From positions 1,860,001 to 1,924,000 of the forward strand of contig JAJQJQ010000018.1 in the NCBI GenBank assembly GCA_028622995.1: DNA of 64,000 nt. The letters are read 5' to 3'. This DNA is from Panagrolaimus kolymaensis (lineage: Eukaryota > Nematoda > Chromadorea > Rhabditida > Panagrolaimidae). Under the pieces are notes generated by a model, which saw only the letters and a program-made list of their open reading frames with translations, was not told where the DNA came from and made no database searches. Of the stretch, positions 1 through 11,705 are shown one piece after another; within the stretch, counting starts at the first letter, position 1; the number at the start of each line of letters is the position of its first letter. Position numbers and translations under genes: made by a program.

Positions 1-3000
1 AAAAGTAAAAAAGACCATTTCTTTCACGATCATTAAGACCACCTTTTTTTTATATTGCTAATGATGACAGGAAAATGGGAGAAAACTAAATTCATTTTGT
101 AAAAAAAATATTAATTCATTCTCAAACAAGTTTAAGAAAGTGAAATTGAGAAATTTAAAAAAAAAGTAACGTAAATGCAACTTAATCAAGAACTTCTTGG
201 ACTAACCTACAATAATCATCAAAAATGTTGGGACGAAAGAAGGATGAATAAAGATTTCAAGAGCAAAGGTAATGCACACTAGAAGCGATGGAGGTTGTCA
301 TTTTTTTCTTTTACGTTGTGTGTCAAAGTTAAAAATCATCATCTTCAACAACAACAAAAATTAAATAGGGGCGGGAGAGAAAAACGAACTCAAATAAAAC
401 TCCGGAAACGCAAGAAAAAAAGTTAGAAAAAAATAACCTGACGCAATAATCGACAACGACGACGACGTTTTATAACGCAAAGCGACGATGGACAACGAAG
501 AAATATAAGTCAATATGTATATGTATGAACTGGAGTAGAAAAAAAAAGAATGAAGAATTAGGTTTATTGTAAAATTTTATTTTTAACCTTTTTTCTTTCT
601 CTCTTTTTCCAAAACCTGTAAAAGCAACAAAAATGAAGCAATAATTGTGCAAAATTTTGAAAAAAAAGTCGCACCTGACACGAAAAAAAGAAGAGAAAAA
701 ATAAGTTAGTTAGTTAGTTGACAGCTGTGTTATGATAAATATAAACTGGGCGCAATTACTTTATTTGATCAATCATCGAACTTTTTTTTTCTAACAGTTC
801 TGATGTCCTCACATGCTTATGAAATTTCATTTTTTTTATTTTTAAATTAGTCATAGTTTTTTTTGGCCTCAAATAGATGAAGTGAAAAGTTTTCTTATCA
901 AAAGGTTACCTTTTATTTGAAAAAAAGCATCCTTTTGATTAGTTTTTTTATAAAAAATGAATTTTCCAATGACAAATTTAAAAGTCAAGGAAAATATATT
1001 TTTTGTAAATAAAAACAGTTCATTAAAAGTAACAAACAAAGCTTTTGAAAATTACTTGTTTTAGAAAGGGAAAAAATAAAAGTAAAAATAGTCAGTCAGT
1101 CTCTTAAGACAGTGTAGCCAAAATAACAAAAAATAAAATTAACAAAAATAAACAAAAACAAATACTGGAAGGAGAAAGAAAAGAAAAGCAATATTATTAT
1201 TATTATTATATTATTATTATTATGCAGGGGTGGTGACGGTGATAATGATCAACATCTAATCTATAACTAACCGACGATAGACCCGTTCCAGGAATTATGT
1301 TTTATTTTCTTTTGTGGTCGCGTGTGTATTTTTTTCATAGATGTCAGCTGATTTTTGAGACTAACATAAATTGCAAAAAAGAATAAGCAACTGGTCGAGA
1401 GCAAAAAAAAAGAAAGAAGTGAAGAGAAAAAAGCGCTTTTATAAAAAATGAAAAAGAAAGGAAGCCAAAGGGGAAAAGAGAAGCTTTTACTGACCGAATG
1501 AGAAGAAAACAACCAGCATACACACACACATTACATTATCCATTGCAAAAGTACATAATAGGAAGAAAAAAAGTAACGACTTTTAAAGCGAAGTTTATTA
1601 CTATTTTTTTGTGGACACCGGCTATTTCAAAGAAGGGAAAAAACTGATTGTTTTGTTTCCTTGGTTATTGCGTCAGAAAATAAGAAAAAGATATCTCGTG
1701 AATTTTTATTTTTAATTTGCGGAGAAAATTAAGAGAAAAAAAGAAAGAAACCATGATGTAAAAAACAGAACAAAATTCAGCTGATCGCAACCTTTTTATT
1801 CACATGATGCAAAAACAGCTGAGAACAACAAAAAAAGCAAGCAAGCAAAAAAAATGAATCAATTTTCATTTTGCTACTCTCCTCTGAATGGAAAGAAAAA
1901 ATGCTGTTTTATACATGGCAATTACTAGTGCACATAAAAAGTGTACTATTATTATATTTTAACCCATAAACAAGCTCCTCAATGCACTAGTTTTTTTATT
2001 CCTCGCGTGCTGTTTTTCAATCCCAAATCTCAACTAAATAGCAAAAACTTGCGTCGAAATAAAATGCGTAAATTAAAAATTTTCGAAGTCAAATCATTTT
2101 TAAAAAATGAAGAGTCAAAGGATCGGAGAGCAGCAAAAAAAGCAGCTAGAACAAAAATAAAATGGAGAAAAGGACAGAAAAAAAGCTTTCAAATGAGATG
2201 AGAGGTAGCAAAGAGTTTTTTTTTCCTTCATAAAACAAATAGGTGGGTCTCGTCGATTGAGACCAAACAAGAAAAAAAGAATAAATGAAACTATCCCCTC
2301 TGAGATAGATTATTGAGGGTTTGACCAAATCAAATACGGAAGCCAGTGCAAGCAAAAAAAAAGAGGAAAATAACAACTGGTACTGACTGTCTCTCCAAAA
2401 TTCTTTTTATTTAAATTGTCATCGATATCTCAATTATTTTAAAAACAAAAAAAAGTTTAAACTTAAAAGCAATTTTTCTTCTCATTTTTTTCTTAAGGCA
2501 GAATTTAAAAATTCAATCACATCACAATGTTTTTTTCTAAAGAACCAGACTTGTCTTTAGTTTAAAACACGTACTTGCATTTTTTCTGAGATCTCGTGCA
2601 AACTTTATAAAATGATGATGATGCATACATCAAGAATACATGTGACAGACACCTTCTGCCAATGTCCGATCCCCCTACTTTTTCTTCACAAAAAAAATAT
2701 ATAAAAAAACGAGTGCGCACGAAAAACAAAAAAGGAAATAACGAAAAGAGGAAGAAGAGGAGGGCCAATAAACAATCAATAAATGCATCAACAAAATAGT
2801 AGAACGAATCAATTCATGGTCGTTTTCCTTTTTTTTTTTTAGAGATGCCTCTCAAAAAAATACATGAAAAAATACAACAAGCTTTTAGAATGAAAATAGA
2901 AAAAACTGAAAGAAATATAATGGCGTCGTAAGGTCTAAAGAAATTAAACAATAAGCATGACAAAAAAAAATTGTGGATGAAAAAAAAGGAACTTTGTATA

Positions 3001-3877
3001 AGAGAGCGGTTTCCTCAAGCTTCAGAAAAATTATTTTCTTCAAGCATGATAGAAAAAATAAGAGCGAGAAATAAAAATACATATTAGTGAGAAAGATAGA
3101 TGCCTACTCGCAGCACGCCTGAAAGATATTTTTATTTTATTTTGCTTTTCAGCCGCGCCTTGAAAAAATAAAAATATTTCGCAAGGAAAAAACAACAAAA
3201 AACAATAACGAAAAAAGCAAAAAAAGAAAGAAAAGAGAAAGGTTTATATGTGTGAAGAAGCAACTCCCAGACTCTGTTGTTGCTAAAACTTAATCAAAAA
3301 AAATTGTTGTTTATTATATTGTTTTTATTTATCACATGCTGTTTCTCAAAGCATGTATTCAGGCAAACCAGATGCAAAAATATTTTCAAATTTTAAAAAT
3401 CATAGTCGAAATCAAATTAATCTTTTAACAAAAAAAATAAAACACAAAAAGTTTCAAAGAATACAAAAAGGCAAAATTAAGGATAGAAATTCAAATTTAT
3501 TTCTGAAAATTACATTCTTCACATAAATTTACCACAGACATTCTTAAATTTTCTATTAACAAAAAAAAAATAGAAACCACAAAATGACAAAAATTTGTTA
3601 TCGATTTTAAAAAAAGAGGAAAGAAGGAGAGAAAGAAGATCGGATCAATATACGCAGTAGATAAAAAACTGGAAGACGTAAACATAACATATTTATTTTA
3701 GAAAAGCATCTCGAACGAAGTTGGACCGCAAATTTTAATGATGGCTTTTGATAAAACTCGTTATACATCATTCATTATATGACTGGGATTGATTATGCGG
3801 ATTTTCCAATGTTATTTTCTTTCGTTATTTTGGTTGCACATTTGCTTTTAATTTTTTCATTTAATTTTTTTAGGAAG
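1..3877. other. Gene-free AT-rich region
   Basis: I see no credible gene here. Open frames are short, low in complexity (Phe/Lys/Ser-rich) and lack splice partners or recognisable domains. There is a short ATT microsatellite at about 1190-1221. The right end, near 3873, holds the probable spliced-leader acceptor of the next gene. Distal promoter or UTR sequence of a gene outside the window cannot be excluded. Confidence 0.6.
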
Positions 3878-4751
3878 ATGATTCAAGAAATTGGGTTGAT
3901 TTTGTGTTTCTTGACAGTCGCGGCAAACACACAATCGATTTTATTTCCTCATGGTTATTTTGATTCAAATAAAATAAGCGCCGTGGATGCATTTTATTTA
4001 AATATGTTGGCTGTTTCAACGGTGGAAAATGGTGGCATTGCAATTGATGATTTGGATGAATTAACATCTTCTAGAATTGCACCAGAAAAAATTGAGCCAG
4101 GTTCTTTAAAAGAAAAGGTTCATCAAGTGGAAATGGAAAAAGAAAGTGTTAATTTGGCTGTTGGCAAACCTTTTATTGAAAACGTTAATCCTTTGGTAAA
4201 CCAAGGAGTCGCTGCTCCAGTTGCTGTAAATGAAAGACCTTTAACAAAAGAAATTGTAAATCCAGAAGTATCAGCGCCCGTTGTCGAAAATAAGCCTTTA
4301 TTCAGCCAAACATCAGAGCGTGGATTAGGTCTGCCAGTAGCCATAAGTGAAACGCCATTGCCTAAAGAAAAAGAAAGACCTTTGACGAAAGATAATCGAC
4401 CTCCAACTCCATTCAATACTCGAGGTAAATTATTATTTTCTTTTCAATAACTTTAAAAGTAACTTTTTAGTTTTGCGCGATGATGCTGCCGCTGATGCTG
4501 GAGATTTTAATCCTTTTGAAGAAATTGCTACAAGAGCTCCACCAACTCCCGCTCCTCCACTTCAAAGAATTTTAAGCCGTGAACAAATTTTGGGAGTATC
4601 TGGCTCTCGTCCTCGTCATCGAGTTGGAGTCCCACATGAAGGTGAAATGTCTGAACAAGGTTGGATGCATCCCCGACGTCGACGACCTTACATTCATGTC
4701 GACCTTTCTAAAACTCAAATTGTTGAATTACCGCTTCCACCAGATATCTAA
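3878..4751 (+). CDS. Secreted Pro/Glu-rich protein, unknown function
   Basis: Two exons, 3878-4424 and 4471-4751, with a 46-nt GT-AG intron, give 275 aa. I start at 3878 because a strong acceptor (TTTTTTAG) lies 4 nt upstream, as expected for a trans-spliced leader; the longer open frame to 3779 runs through that polypyrimidine tract. The first ~20 residues (MIQEIGLILCFLTVAANTQS) look like a signal peptide. The middle part, about residues 85-180, has loose repeats of the form NERPLTKE / KERPLTKD and APVAV / APVVEN / LPVAI. The C-terminal part is Arg/Pro-rich. The mature protein has no cysteine and no domain I recognise. The stop lies only 54 bp from the stop of the convergent dehydrogenase gene. 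It may be a secreted or cuticle-associated protein; function is not inferred. Confidence 0.75.
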
Positions 4752-4805
4752 TTTATTCTTTAATTTTCAAAAACAAATAAAGGGTTTCATAAATATAAAT
4801 TTAAA

Positions 4806-6108
4806 CTATTGAATAGGGCCAACGATAGATTTGCCTGACAATCCGTTAATAAGATTAGTTACAGATAATTTTTTCATTGCTTCACGGGTTGAAACTGTAG
4901 CTGAACCGATGTGAGGGAGGATAACTAAAAATAAAGGGGAAATACATTAGCCAGCACTATAAAATTAAATTTGAACCAACCGCAATTTTTGAGTGTAAAT
5001 AAAGGATGATCAGTTGGAAATGGTTCAGGATTTGTTACATCAAGTCCCGCAGCACCAATAATTCCTTCAAAAAGAGCTTTATAAAGATCTTCATGGTTTA
5101 CAATACTTCCTCTAAAATATTTTACTATAGAAATAAACAAGTGATGTTTAGGAGACAAACCTGCTGATATTAATAAAAGTGGCAGTGTTTTTCATTTTAT
5201 TAAAAGCATCGTAATTAAATAATTCACCTTTGATTGTTGAAACATCGACACAAACAATGAGATAATCACTTTTGGCAAGAAGATCATCAAAAGATACATA
5301 TTCATATTTACCTAAACCAATAAATATAAAATATGTACATCATTTTTACTTTAAAAAATTTACATTCTGGTTTAGGTTTGCGATTATGATAAATAATATT
5401 TTTAGGATTAAAAGGTTCCAATAATTTTGCAACGGTGCTTCCAATTCGTCCAAGTCCTAAAATTCCGATAGTTGAATTTTGGATTCCTTGTCCACACATC
5501 CAATATGGAGTCCAAATCTTCCATTCTCCACTACAAAAATTAATTAAACTAAAAATGTAAAGTATAATTTAAAAAACTTTTTAGCTGCGTCAATTGCTTC
5601 AATTAATCGACGTGAAACTGCTAAACTAAGAGAAACAGCAAGTTCAGCAGTAGCTGCAGTTAAAACATCCGGTGTATTTCCTACTTTGATTCCGCTAAAA
5701 AAATGCTTTTTATCAATCGTTCCATAAATTATTAACAAATACCGTTTTTTGCATTCTTCAATATCAATATGGTCGTAACCGGCTGATATGGTGCTAACAA
5801 CTTTAAGTTTTTTTGCTATAAAAAGGGAGCCACAAAAGTAAATAAATTAAAATTAATCAAAAATTAACCATTATCGAGGAATTCTTTGTCAATTTTATCT
5901 CTTACCCCGCAGATAATGCCATCAGCATCATTCGATTCATGAATGAAAATATTTCGGGGAAGTGTACCGGCATTTGGATTTTGAAATACATTGGCACTAA
6001 AAATAATTAAGACTTTTTTCCTGTTAGTAAATTGACTTACATCTCCCTAACATCATTAAACTCTCGTTCAGCTTCAGTTATTACAACTTTAAACCTTTTT
6101 TCTGTCAT
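4806..6108 (-). CDS. D-2-hydroxyacid dehydrogenase, GRHPR-type (copy 1)
   Basis: Eight exons (6108-6041, 5996-5869, 5815-5743, 5694-5578, 5530-5364, 5311-5161, 5111-4981, 4924-4806) give 317 aa with consistent phases. The protein matches glyoxylate/hydroxypyruvate reductases, NAD(P)H-dependent cytosolic enzymes that reduce glyoxylate to glycolate and hydroxypyruvate to glycerate. Visible features are the N-terminal half-domain ([19 protein letters not shown]), [11 protein letters not shown], the nucleotide-binding loop [13 protein letters not shown], the catalytic Arg in NISRGSIV, the Glu in DVTNPEPFP and the catalytic His in LPHIGSAT. The length is close to human GRHPR (about 328 aa). A close paralogue lies 6.9 kb to the right (11706-13006). 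Which 2-keto acid is preferred cannot be read from the sequence. Confidence 0.93.
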
Positions 6109-6317
6109 GATAAGAATCGAAAAATAAAACTATCTAGATAAGTAAATAATTCTTTTTTAATCCGAAAAATAAGAGAGAAAAAATAAAAACAGTTAAAAGA
6201 GCAAAAATATCGTTGGAAAAGAGTCAAAAAGAAAAAATCAACTGATCTAAAAAAGGATTCGGCAAATATAAAAAATATTTTTTTAGAAAAGAGATTTTAT
6301 GAAACATTATTCCCATC

Positions 6318-6554
6318 TAGGGTTGTCGAATTTCCCGGGAAATGGGAAAATGGGGAAATTTCCCGGGAAATTTCCCGGGAATTTTCCCGCTACAAACCTT
6401 CACAAAGTCTTACAAAGTTTAACAAAGTTATAGCAACTTTTGTAGAACTTTGTTAGACTTTGTGAAACTTTGTAAGGGTTTGTAGCGGGAAATTTCCCAG
6501 GAAAAATCGGGAAATTCCCGGGAATTTCCCGGGAAATCTTTTTTGACAACCCTA
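6318..6554. mobile_element. hAT-type MITE, 237 bp, with 8-bp target duplication
   Basis: The element is bounded by terminal inverted repeats TAGGGTTGTC (6318-6327) and GACAACCCTA (6545-6554). It is flanked on both sides by the direct repeat TTCCCATC (6310-6317 and 6555-6562). TIRs starting TAGGG and an 8-bp duplication are the hallmarks of hAT transposons. The interior is nearly a full palindrome, made of repeated TTTCCCGGGAAA motifs and a central ACAAAGT/ACTTTGT-rich region. It has no coding capacity, so it is non-autonomous and would need a transposase supplied elsewhere. It lies 210 bp upstream of the dehydrogenase start codon. Confidence 0.85.
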
Positions 6555-6562
6555 TTCCCATC

Positions 6563-7180
6563 GAGTAAAAAGATTTTCTGCAATGTTTTTTGGGCAATGC
6601 CATTCGACCTTTTAAAAAGCCTATAGATCGTAAATATTTTTTTCCTTCAAAAAAAATCGGCAAAAGGGTTTCGAAAATAGAAACAAATTTAGAAAGCAAA
6701 AATCAGTTAGTAGTTTGCAACAAAAAAAGAAGCAAAATGTCAAAAATATCAAAAATAAAAAAAGGAAGAAAAAGAAAATGTTATCTATCAAATTGCAGGA
6801 AAGCAAGTCATGTTTTTAAAAGAAGTAAAAACTTAAATAAATAAACGTACTTTTTAAGATGTGAATCCTAGTTACATAAAAGTGCAAATAAATTTTTAAT
6901 TGACAAAATTTCGTATCATAGTTTAATTGGATCACAAAAAACACAAAACAAAGCCTCTTTTCATCATTCTGAAATTGTTTTTTCTTTAAACTTCTTTCTT
7001 GATATTCTTTTGTCTTCAGTTATCCACAAACAATGAACATTTGCAAAATTTATTTTAATCTCTGTGTATATTTCTTATCAAATTATCAGTACATATCAAA
7101 AATATTAATCGCAACTTTATTATTATATTAAAAACACAAATAAATTAAATAATAATCAGAATAAATATTAATTAAATGAA
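6563..7180. other. Intergenic, no gene seen
   Basis: AT-rich spacer between the MITE and the 3' end of the minus-strand glycoprotein gene. The short Lys-rich frames here lack any support. Confidence 0.5.
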
Positions 7181-9581
7181 CTATTTTTTGCCGTTCTTTT
7201 TCTTTGATGGAGTTTCAAAATCAGAGTTGACCGTAAAGTATTTACTTCCTTTTGTTCCACCATCAACCGAAGCATCTTTTGTTGTTCTTTTTGTAACATT
7301 TGCAGTTGCAGTTGTTTCACCACCAACAGTTTCCGTTACGGATGGATTCTTTAGAGTTTTAGACTTCTTGATAGATTTGACGTTTGATTGTTCTGTTGGA
7401 GCTACCATTGTTGCTTCTGTTTCATTTTCTATTTCAGCATCATTCATTTGCTTTGCACCACGACGTTCAAAGATAATCAAAATGATGAATACAATTAACA
7501 AAATAACATCAATAAGGATCAATAGGATGAGACACCACAAGCAATCATCGATATATGACCAACAAGAACCATTTGCTTGAGTTGTAGCAGTTAGTTTTGA
7601 TTTTGACGCTTTTTCATTATTTGTTGAGTTTGATGGTGATGCCAATGACGTTGATGAAGAAGCATATGAACTTGTAACATTTTCAGTTGAAGATGATGGT
7701 GTTGGTGTAATTGAAGATGATAAAATTGGAGGTAGAGTTGTTGGTTCAGGAGTTATTGGAGCTTCTGATGATGACGGTGGTTCAGGAGGTGGCGTAGTAG
7801 AAGTTGAAGGAGCTTGAGTGGATGTAGTTGTAGGCTTTTCTGTAATACAAGTTGACATTGGAGGATATGGAGGAGTTGGAGGATCTGGCGATACGATAGG
7901 ACCAGTTACTAAAAATTAAACTATGAAAGATTAGAAAAGAATATGAAGAAAAACAAACTTTTTGCAGCTGGAATATTAAAGGTAATCCAATCTTCTTTAA
8001 CATACATCATGGGAAGTATTTTAGAGTTTGGATCGAGTATGCATTTTGTATAATAAACATGATTATCTTCTAAAAAAACGATTTGTATATAGTAAAATAA
8101 GTGGAAAACATCGTGAAAGTATAATAGCAATATAATCAAAACTTACTGTAGTGACCAATGAATCCAAGATTATTATCAGGATGTCGTCCATAAACAAAAA
8201 TCTGTCCACCGTAACTTTGAAAAATAGGCCAGAATTCCCCATGAAAATGTTCTTGGCGTGATGCTTTTAAAGGATCTTTGTTAAATTCTGGCAAAACATA
8301 TCCATATATGTTTTCAGGAGTTGCAAGAGGATCATCTTCTTTAAACTTATAAAAGTGAGCTTCAGCTGAAATATAACTTTAAAAAGTGTAAGTATTCCCA
8401 AAATAACTTACGATCATGTTCCATATTTCCATCCCAATATAGTGAAACGAAGCAGCCAAACAATGAATCAAAAGTAAAGAACTTCAAAAGATAATTAGAA
8501 GTCGGATAAATTTCAAGCAAATGAAAACCAATATCTTCAGTCTTTACTTTTACGGTTTTGCTACTTCTCGCTATATCAGACCAATAACCTTCAAGCTAAA
8601 AAATTAACATATAATATCTTTTAATAAAGAAAGGCTAATAAAAGGATAAAGTTATTAAAATAAAGTTAGACATTTTTTCGAAATAATGAGCAGATTGGAC
8701 ATTCAAAGAAAGTTTCTTACCATGGCATCTAAGTTAGTATAATACATACAAATATATTGTTTATCTTTAACGAACATCCAAGCATATTTATTATATTTTT
8801 GATTGTAATTACCAACAATTTCATACATATCACCTTTTACAGGCTCATCCAACACTAAAAAATGTTTTCACAATTATTATTTTCTAGAAAAACAAACAAA
8901 CAATAACGAACCCGGAAGATGATCTTTACAACGTCTTGATCTATCATAAACTCTGGCCCAAGAAAATTTTCTAAAATATAAAATAATATTTAATTCCCCA
9001 TATTATTTTAATGTAACTTACGGTAAATTTGGTAAATTTGGATCATGATCGCCAGTTGCTATTTTAACATCAATTTGTGTCTCACCATTCAATCCAGGCA
9101 AAAATTTCCACCAATAATATAATACAGGAAAGCCAAGTCTTTCAAATGGAATATCAGTATATATTGAATTATCCTTGAGAATTGCGAGATCAACTTTTCT
9201 TAATGAATTTTTGCTAAAATTTAAGAACATGGATTAGGTATATAGTTTCAGATTTTTAAGAGCAACACTAACTAATATTTCAAGTTTTTAAAGCCTTTTA
9301 CCACCATATTATTTTACAAAGATATGGAATTCATCAAAATTATAAACTCAAAAACATAAAACTTACAAAGGATCATAGTTATCATAAGCTTTCAAAACAT
9401 TTAAGTGAGCATTGGGATCATCCAAGCATGAATGAGTATCTCCTTGATTTTGAAGTTTGCAGTAATAAACGGTGAGATCAGTTGGACGCTCAACATCGAT
9501 TACATAGTAATATACTTCATCACCAGCATAAGAAACATGAGAGAAGAAGAGAACGAAGAAAAGTTTGAGAAACAGCAACAT
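7181..9581 (-). CDS. Type I membrane glycoprotein with mucin-like stalk, unknown family
   Basis: Eight exons (9581-9367, 9213-9022, 8970-8912, 8854-8721, 8595-8412, 8365-8147, 8069-7959, 7908-7181) join in phase to 613 aa. The N-terminus (MLLFLKLFFVLFFSHVSYAG) is a signal peptide; an in-frame ATG at 9614 would add 11 residues before it and is less likely. Residues ~20-380 form an aromatic-rich extracellular region (YYWWKFLPG, KYAWMFVKDKQY) with scattered cysteines and no family I recognise. Then follows a Ser/Thr/Pro-rich stalk of about 110 residues, suited to O-glycosylation, a CWSYIDDCLWC motif, one transmembrane helix (LILLILIDVILLIVFIILI) and a ~100-residue basic, Thr-rich cytoplasmic tail ending KKKNGKK. 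The design suggests a cell-surface or adhesion-like protein; no ligand can be inferred. Confidence 0.82.
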
Positions 9582-9614
9582 TTTACAACCACCATTTTTT
9601 GAAAGCAGCAACAT

Positions 9615-10718
9615 TTTTTACAGCACAACCGTTTGCAACAGAAAAAAAGATGCAACAATGAAAATGCTTTTGTTTGTTTGTTTCAAGAATCACTTTTGCC
9701 AAAGTCTAACGTGAAAAAAATGAATGTAAAAAATAGATAACAAATTTTGCATATGGGAAGGTAACATGTGACTTTTTTATGGACTTTCAAAAAAGTTGAA
9801 TTTAAAAACAATGATTATAAACAATTTTACTTGAATTTTATGGTATGAAATTTTTTGACTAAAATCATTCAAAAAAGGCTCTTAAAAGGTATTAAAAGGT
9901 AGTTTATCAGGTTTGTGCCATGAACATCGGTTATGGTTTATTTTATTTGGTTTTGTATTAACTTTACACTCTTTATAGTCCATAAAATTTCTTTATCTTT
10001 ATAAGTAAGCTGTATAACAATCTTAACACATTAATGCATAATGTTTTTAAAAAACTTTAAACAAAGTAGTCAAAAATATATTGAGAATTCAAATTTTTCG
10101 TTGCATTGTAATATTTTTGTTTTTACTTTGAACAACAAAAAAATATATTGAAGTTATTTGTTTTATTTTTAAGTTGTATTTTTGTAGATAATTCTGAATC
10201 CAATTTCTCTAATTCGATTGCATCTGTAAAAATTCTATAGTTCTTAGTGAAATTACTTTCACACAGCTTTTCTCAATCTTCAAGTAAATGCAAAGCTCTT
10301 ATTTCTTAATGCTTTTATTATTTTTCTGTTTTATCCATAAAAGTAAAAAAATGAAAGTAACATTTTTGAAAAAGATTTTGTTAATGTGAATTTAACAAAA
10401 TTAAGCGTTTTATTATATTAAATTCATTATATTATTTATATTAAAAAATATTAAAAATTATAAAAAAAAGTAGTTAAAATATTAAAAAAAAATTATATAA
10501 ATACATAAAACTTTATACATACTGGTCGTAAATATTTTTAATCTCTATTTCATCGTGCATTGAGATCAAATAAACTGGTAAAGGTGAAGAACGAGAAGTT
10601 GATATGCTCTTTCTTGTGTGCTGATACTACATGTGTTTGAAGCTTCGCTGGAATTAACCATTAAAGATTCCGGAATATCACGTGATGGTGTAATTTTTAT
10701 TTGTTGTTGTAATTTTGG
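9615..10718. other. Intergenic, no gene seen
   Basis: AT-rich spacer between two minus-strand membrane-protein genes. It should contain the promoter of the glycoprotein gene and the 3' UTR of the small membrane protein. No clear motif was found. Confidence 0.5.
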
Positions 10719-11105
10719 TTATGGTTCTGGTCCTGCTTGTGCGTGGGAATCATTTCGCTGTGGCGAAGCAGAAACGATATGTTCAAATTTTGCGAGATCA
10801 GATATCTTTTCGGCTCCCTTGTTTTTTCTTACCCGCCACCATGCATAAATGATAAAGAAGAAACAAAGACAAACAAGCAAAATAAACATTAACAAAACTA
10901 TGAAGAACATAAATTTTATATCATTTGAAAATGCTAGTTCCACTTGCATTTTTTCGGTATCTTCCTAAAACTTTCGTTAATAGAAATCAAAACAATATTT
11001 TACACTTACCTGATTTCCTTGACTACCAAAATAGTCAGTCATAGCTTTGATTAATGCATTCCACATTTCATCTCGGGTGATTTGTTCCTGATGAGTAGGG
11101 GGCAT
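10719..11105 (-). CDS. Small single-pass membrane protein, unknown
   Basis: Two exons, 11105-11010 and 10964-10719, with a 45-nt GT-AG intron, give 113 aa. There is no N-terminal signal peptide (it starts MPPTHQEQITRDEMWNALIK). One strongly hydrophobic segment of about 25 residues at ~51-76 (FMFFIVLLMFILLVCLCFFF is its core) is followed by a basic stop-transfer motif WWRVRKNKG, so the N-terminus is probably outside or luminal. The tail is polar and ends AQAGPEP. I do not recognise a family. It lies on the same strand as its neighbours, between the large glycoprotein and the second dehydrogenase copy. Confidence 0.6.
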
Positions 11106-11705
11106 GGTGTTGAAAAAAAATTATTTACAAATAATTGAAGTTAAAAGGTAATATTTAAAATTGATAATAAAAAATAAAAGTTTTATAAATATTTTTCTCG
11201 CACAAAGTAAATCAAATGAAAAAACGAAGTTTGTAAAAAAGTTTAAAACGTATAAAAGTTTTTTCAAAGAAGCGAACACCTCTTCTTTCAACCATTGTTG
11301 CTGATTCAAGTATGCGAGTAAACCAAAAATAAAACTAAACAAAATTTTCCTTTTGTTTTCAAAAAGTTAAACGTTAAAAAAATGGAGAAACAAAAACATT
11401 ATTTTTCATATTTTTTTCTTTAAAATTACGATAAATAAATTTAAAAATTTGTAAATTGAAATGTTCTAGTTTTTTAGTTTAATTAAAATGTGTACTAAAA
11501 AAAAATCTATAAAGGTTTTTAATTTATCAGAACATTTTCAATCTGTAGAAACTTGTGTATTGCAACCAAATTACGTTATAAGCAATTCTATAATTTTATT
11601 TATTTTTTTTAATGGGCTTTCTTTCTTCACAATAAACGAGATTTGAAAACAATTTATCAATAAAAATTATGCATACATAAAAAATAAATGTTACTATCAA
11701 TAAAT
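11106..11705. other. Intergenic, no gene seen
   Basis: AT-rich 600-bp spacer. It contains the probable promoter and leader of the small membrane protein gene and the 3' UTR of the dehydrogenase copy 2. Confidence 0.5.

Noticed and set aside
6590..6844. Lys-rich 84-codon frame next to the MITE
   Set aside because: A-rich sequence gives Lys-rich frames throughout this window; no supporting signal.
7176..7580. 134-codon plus-strand frame
   Set aside because: Antisense shadow of the last exon of the glycoprotein gene.
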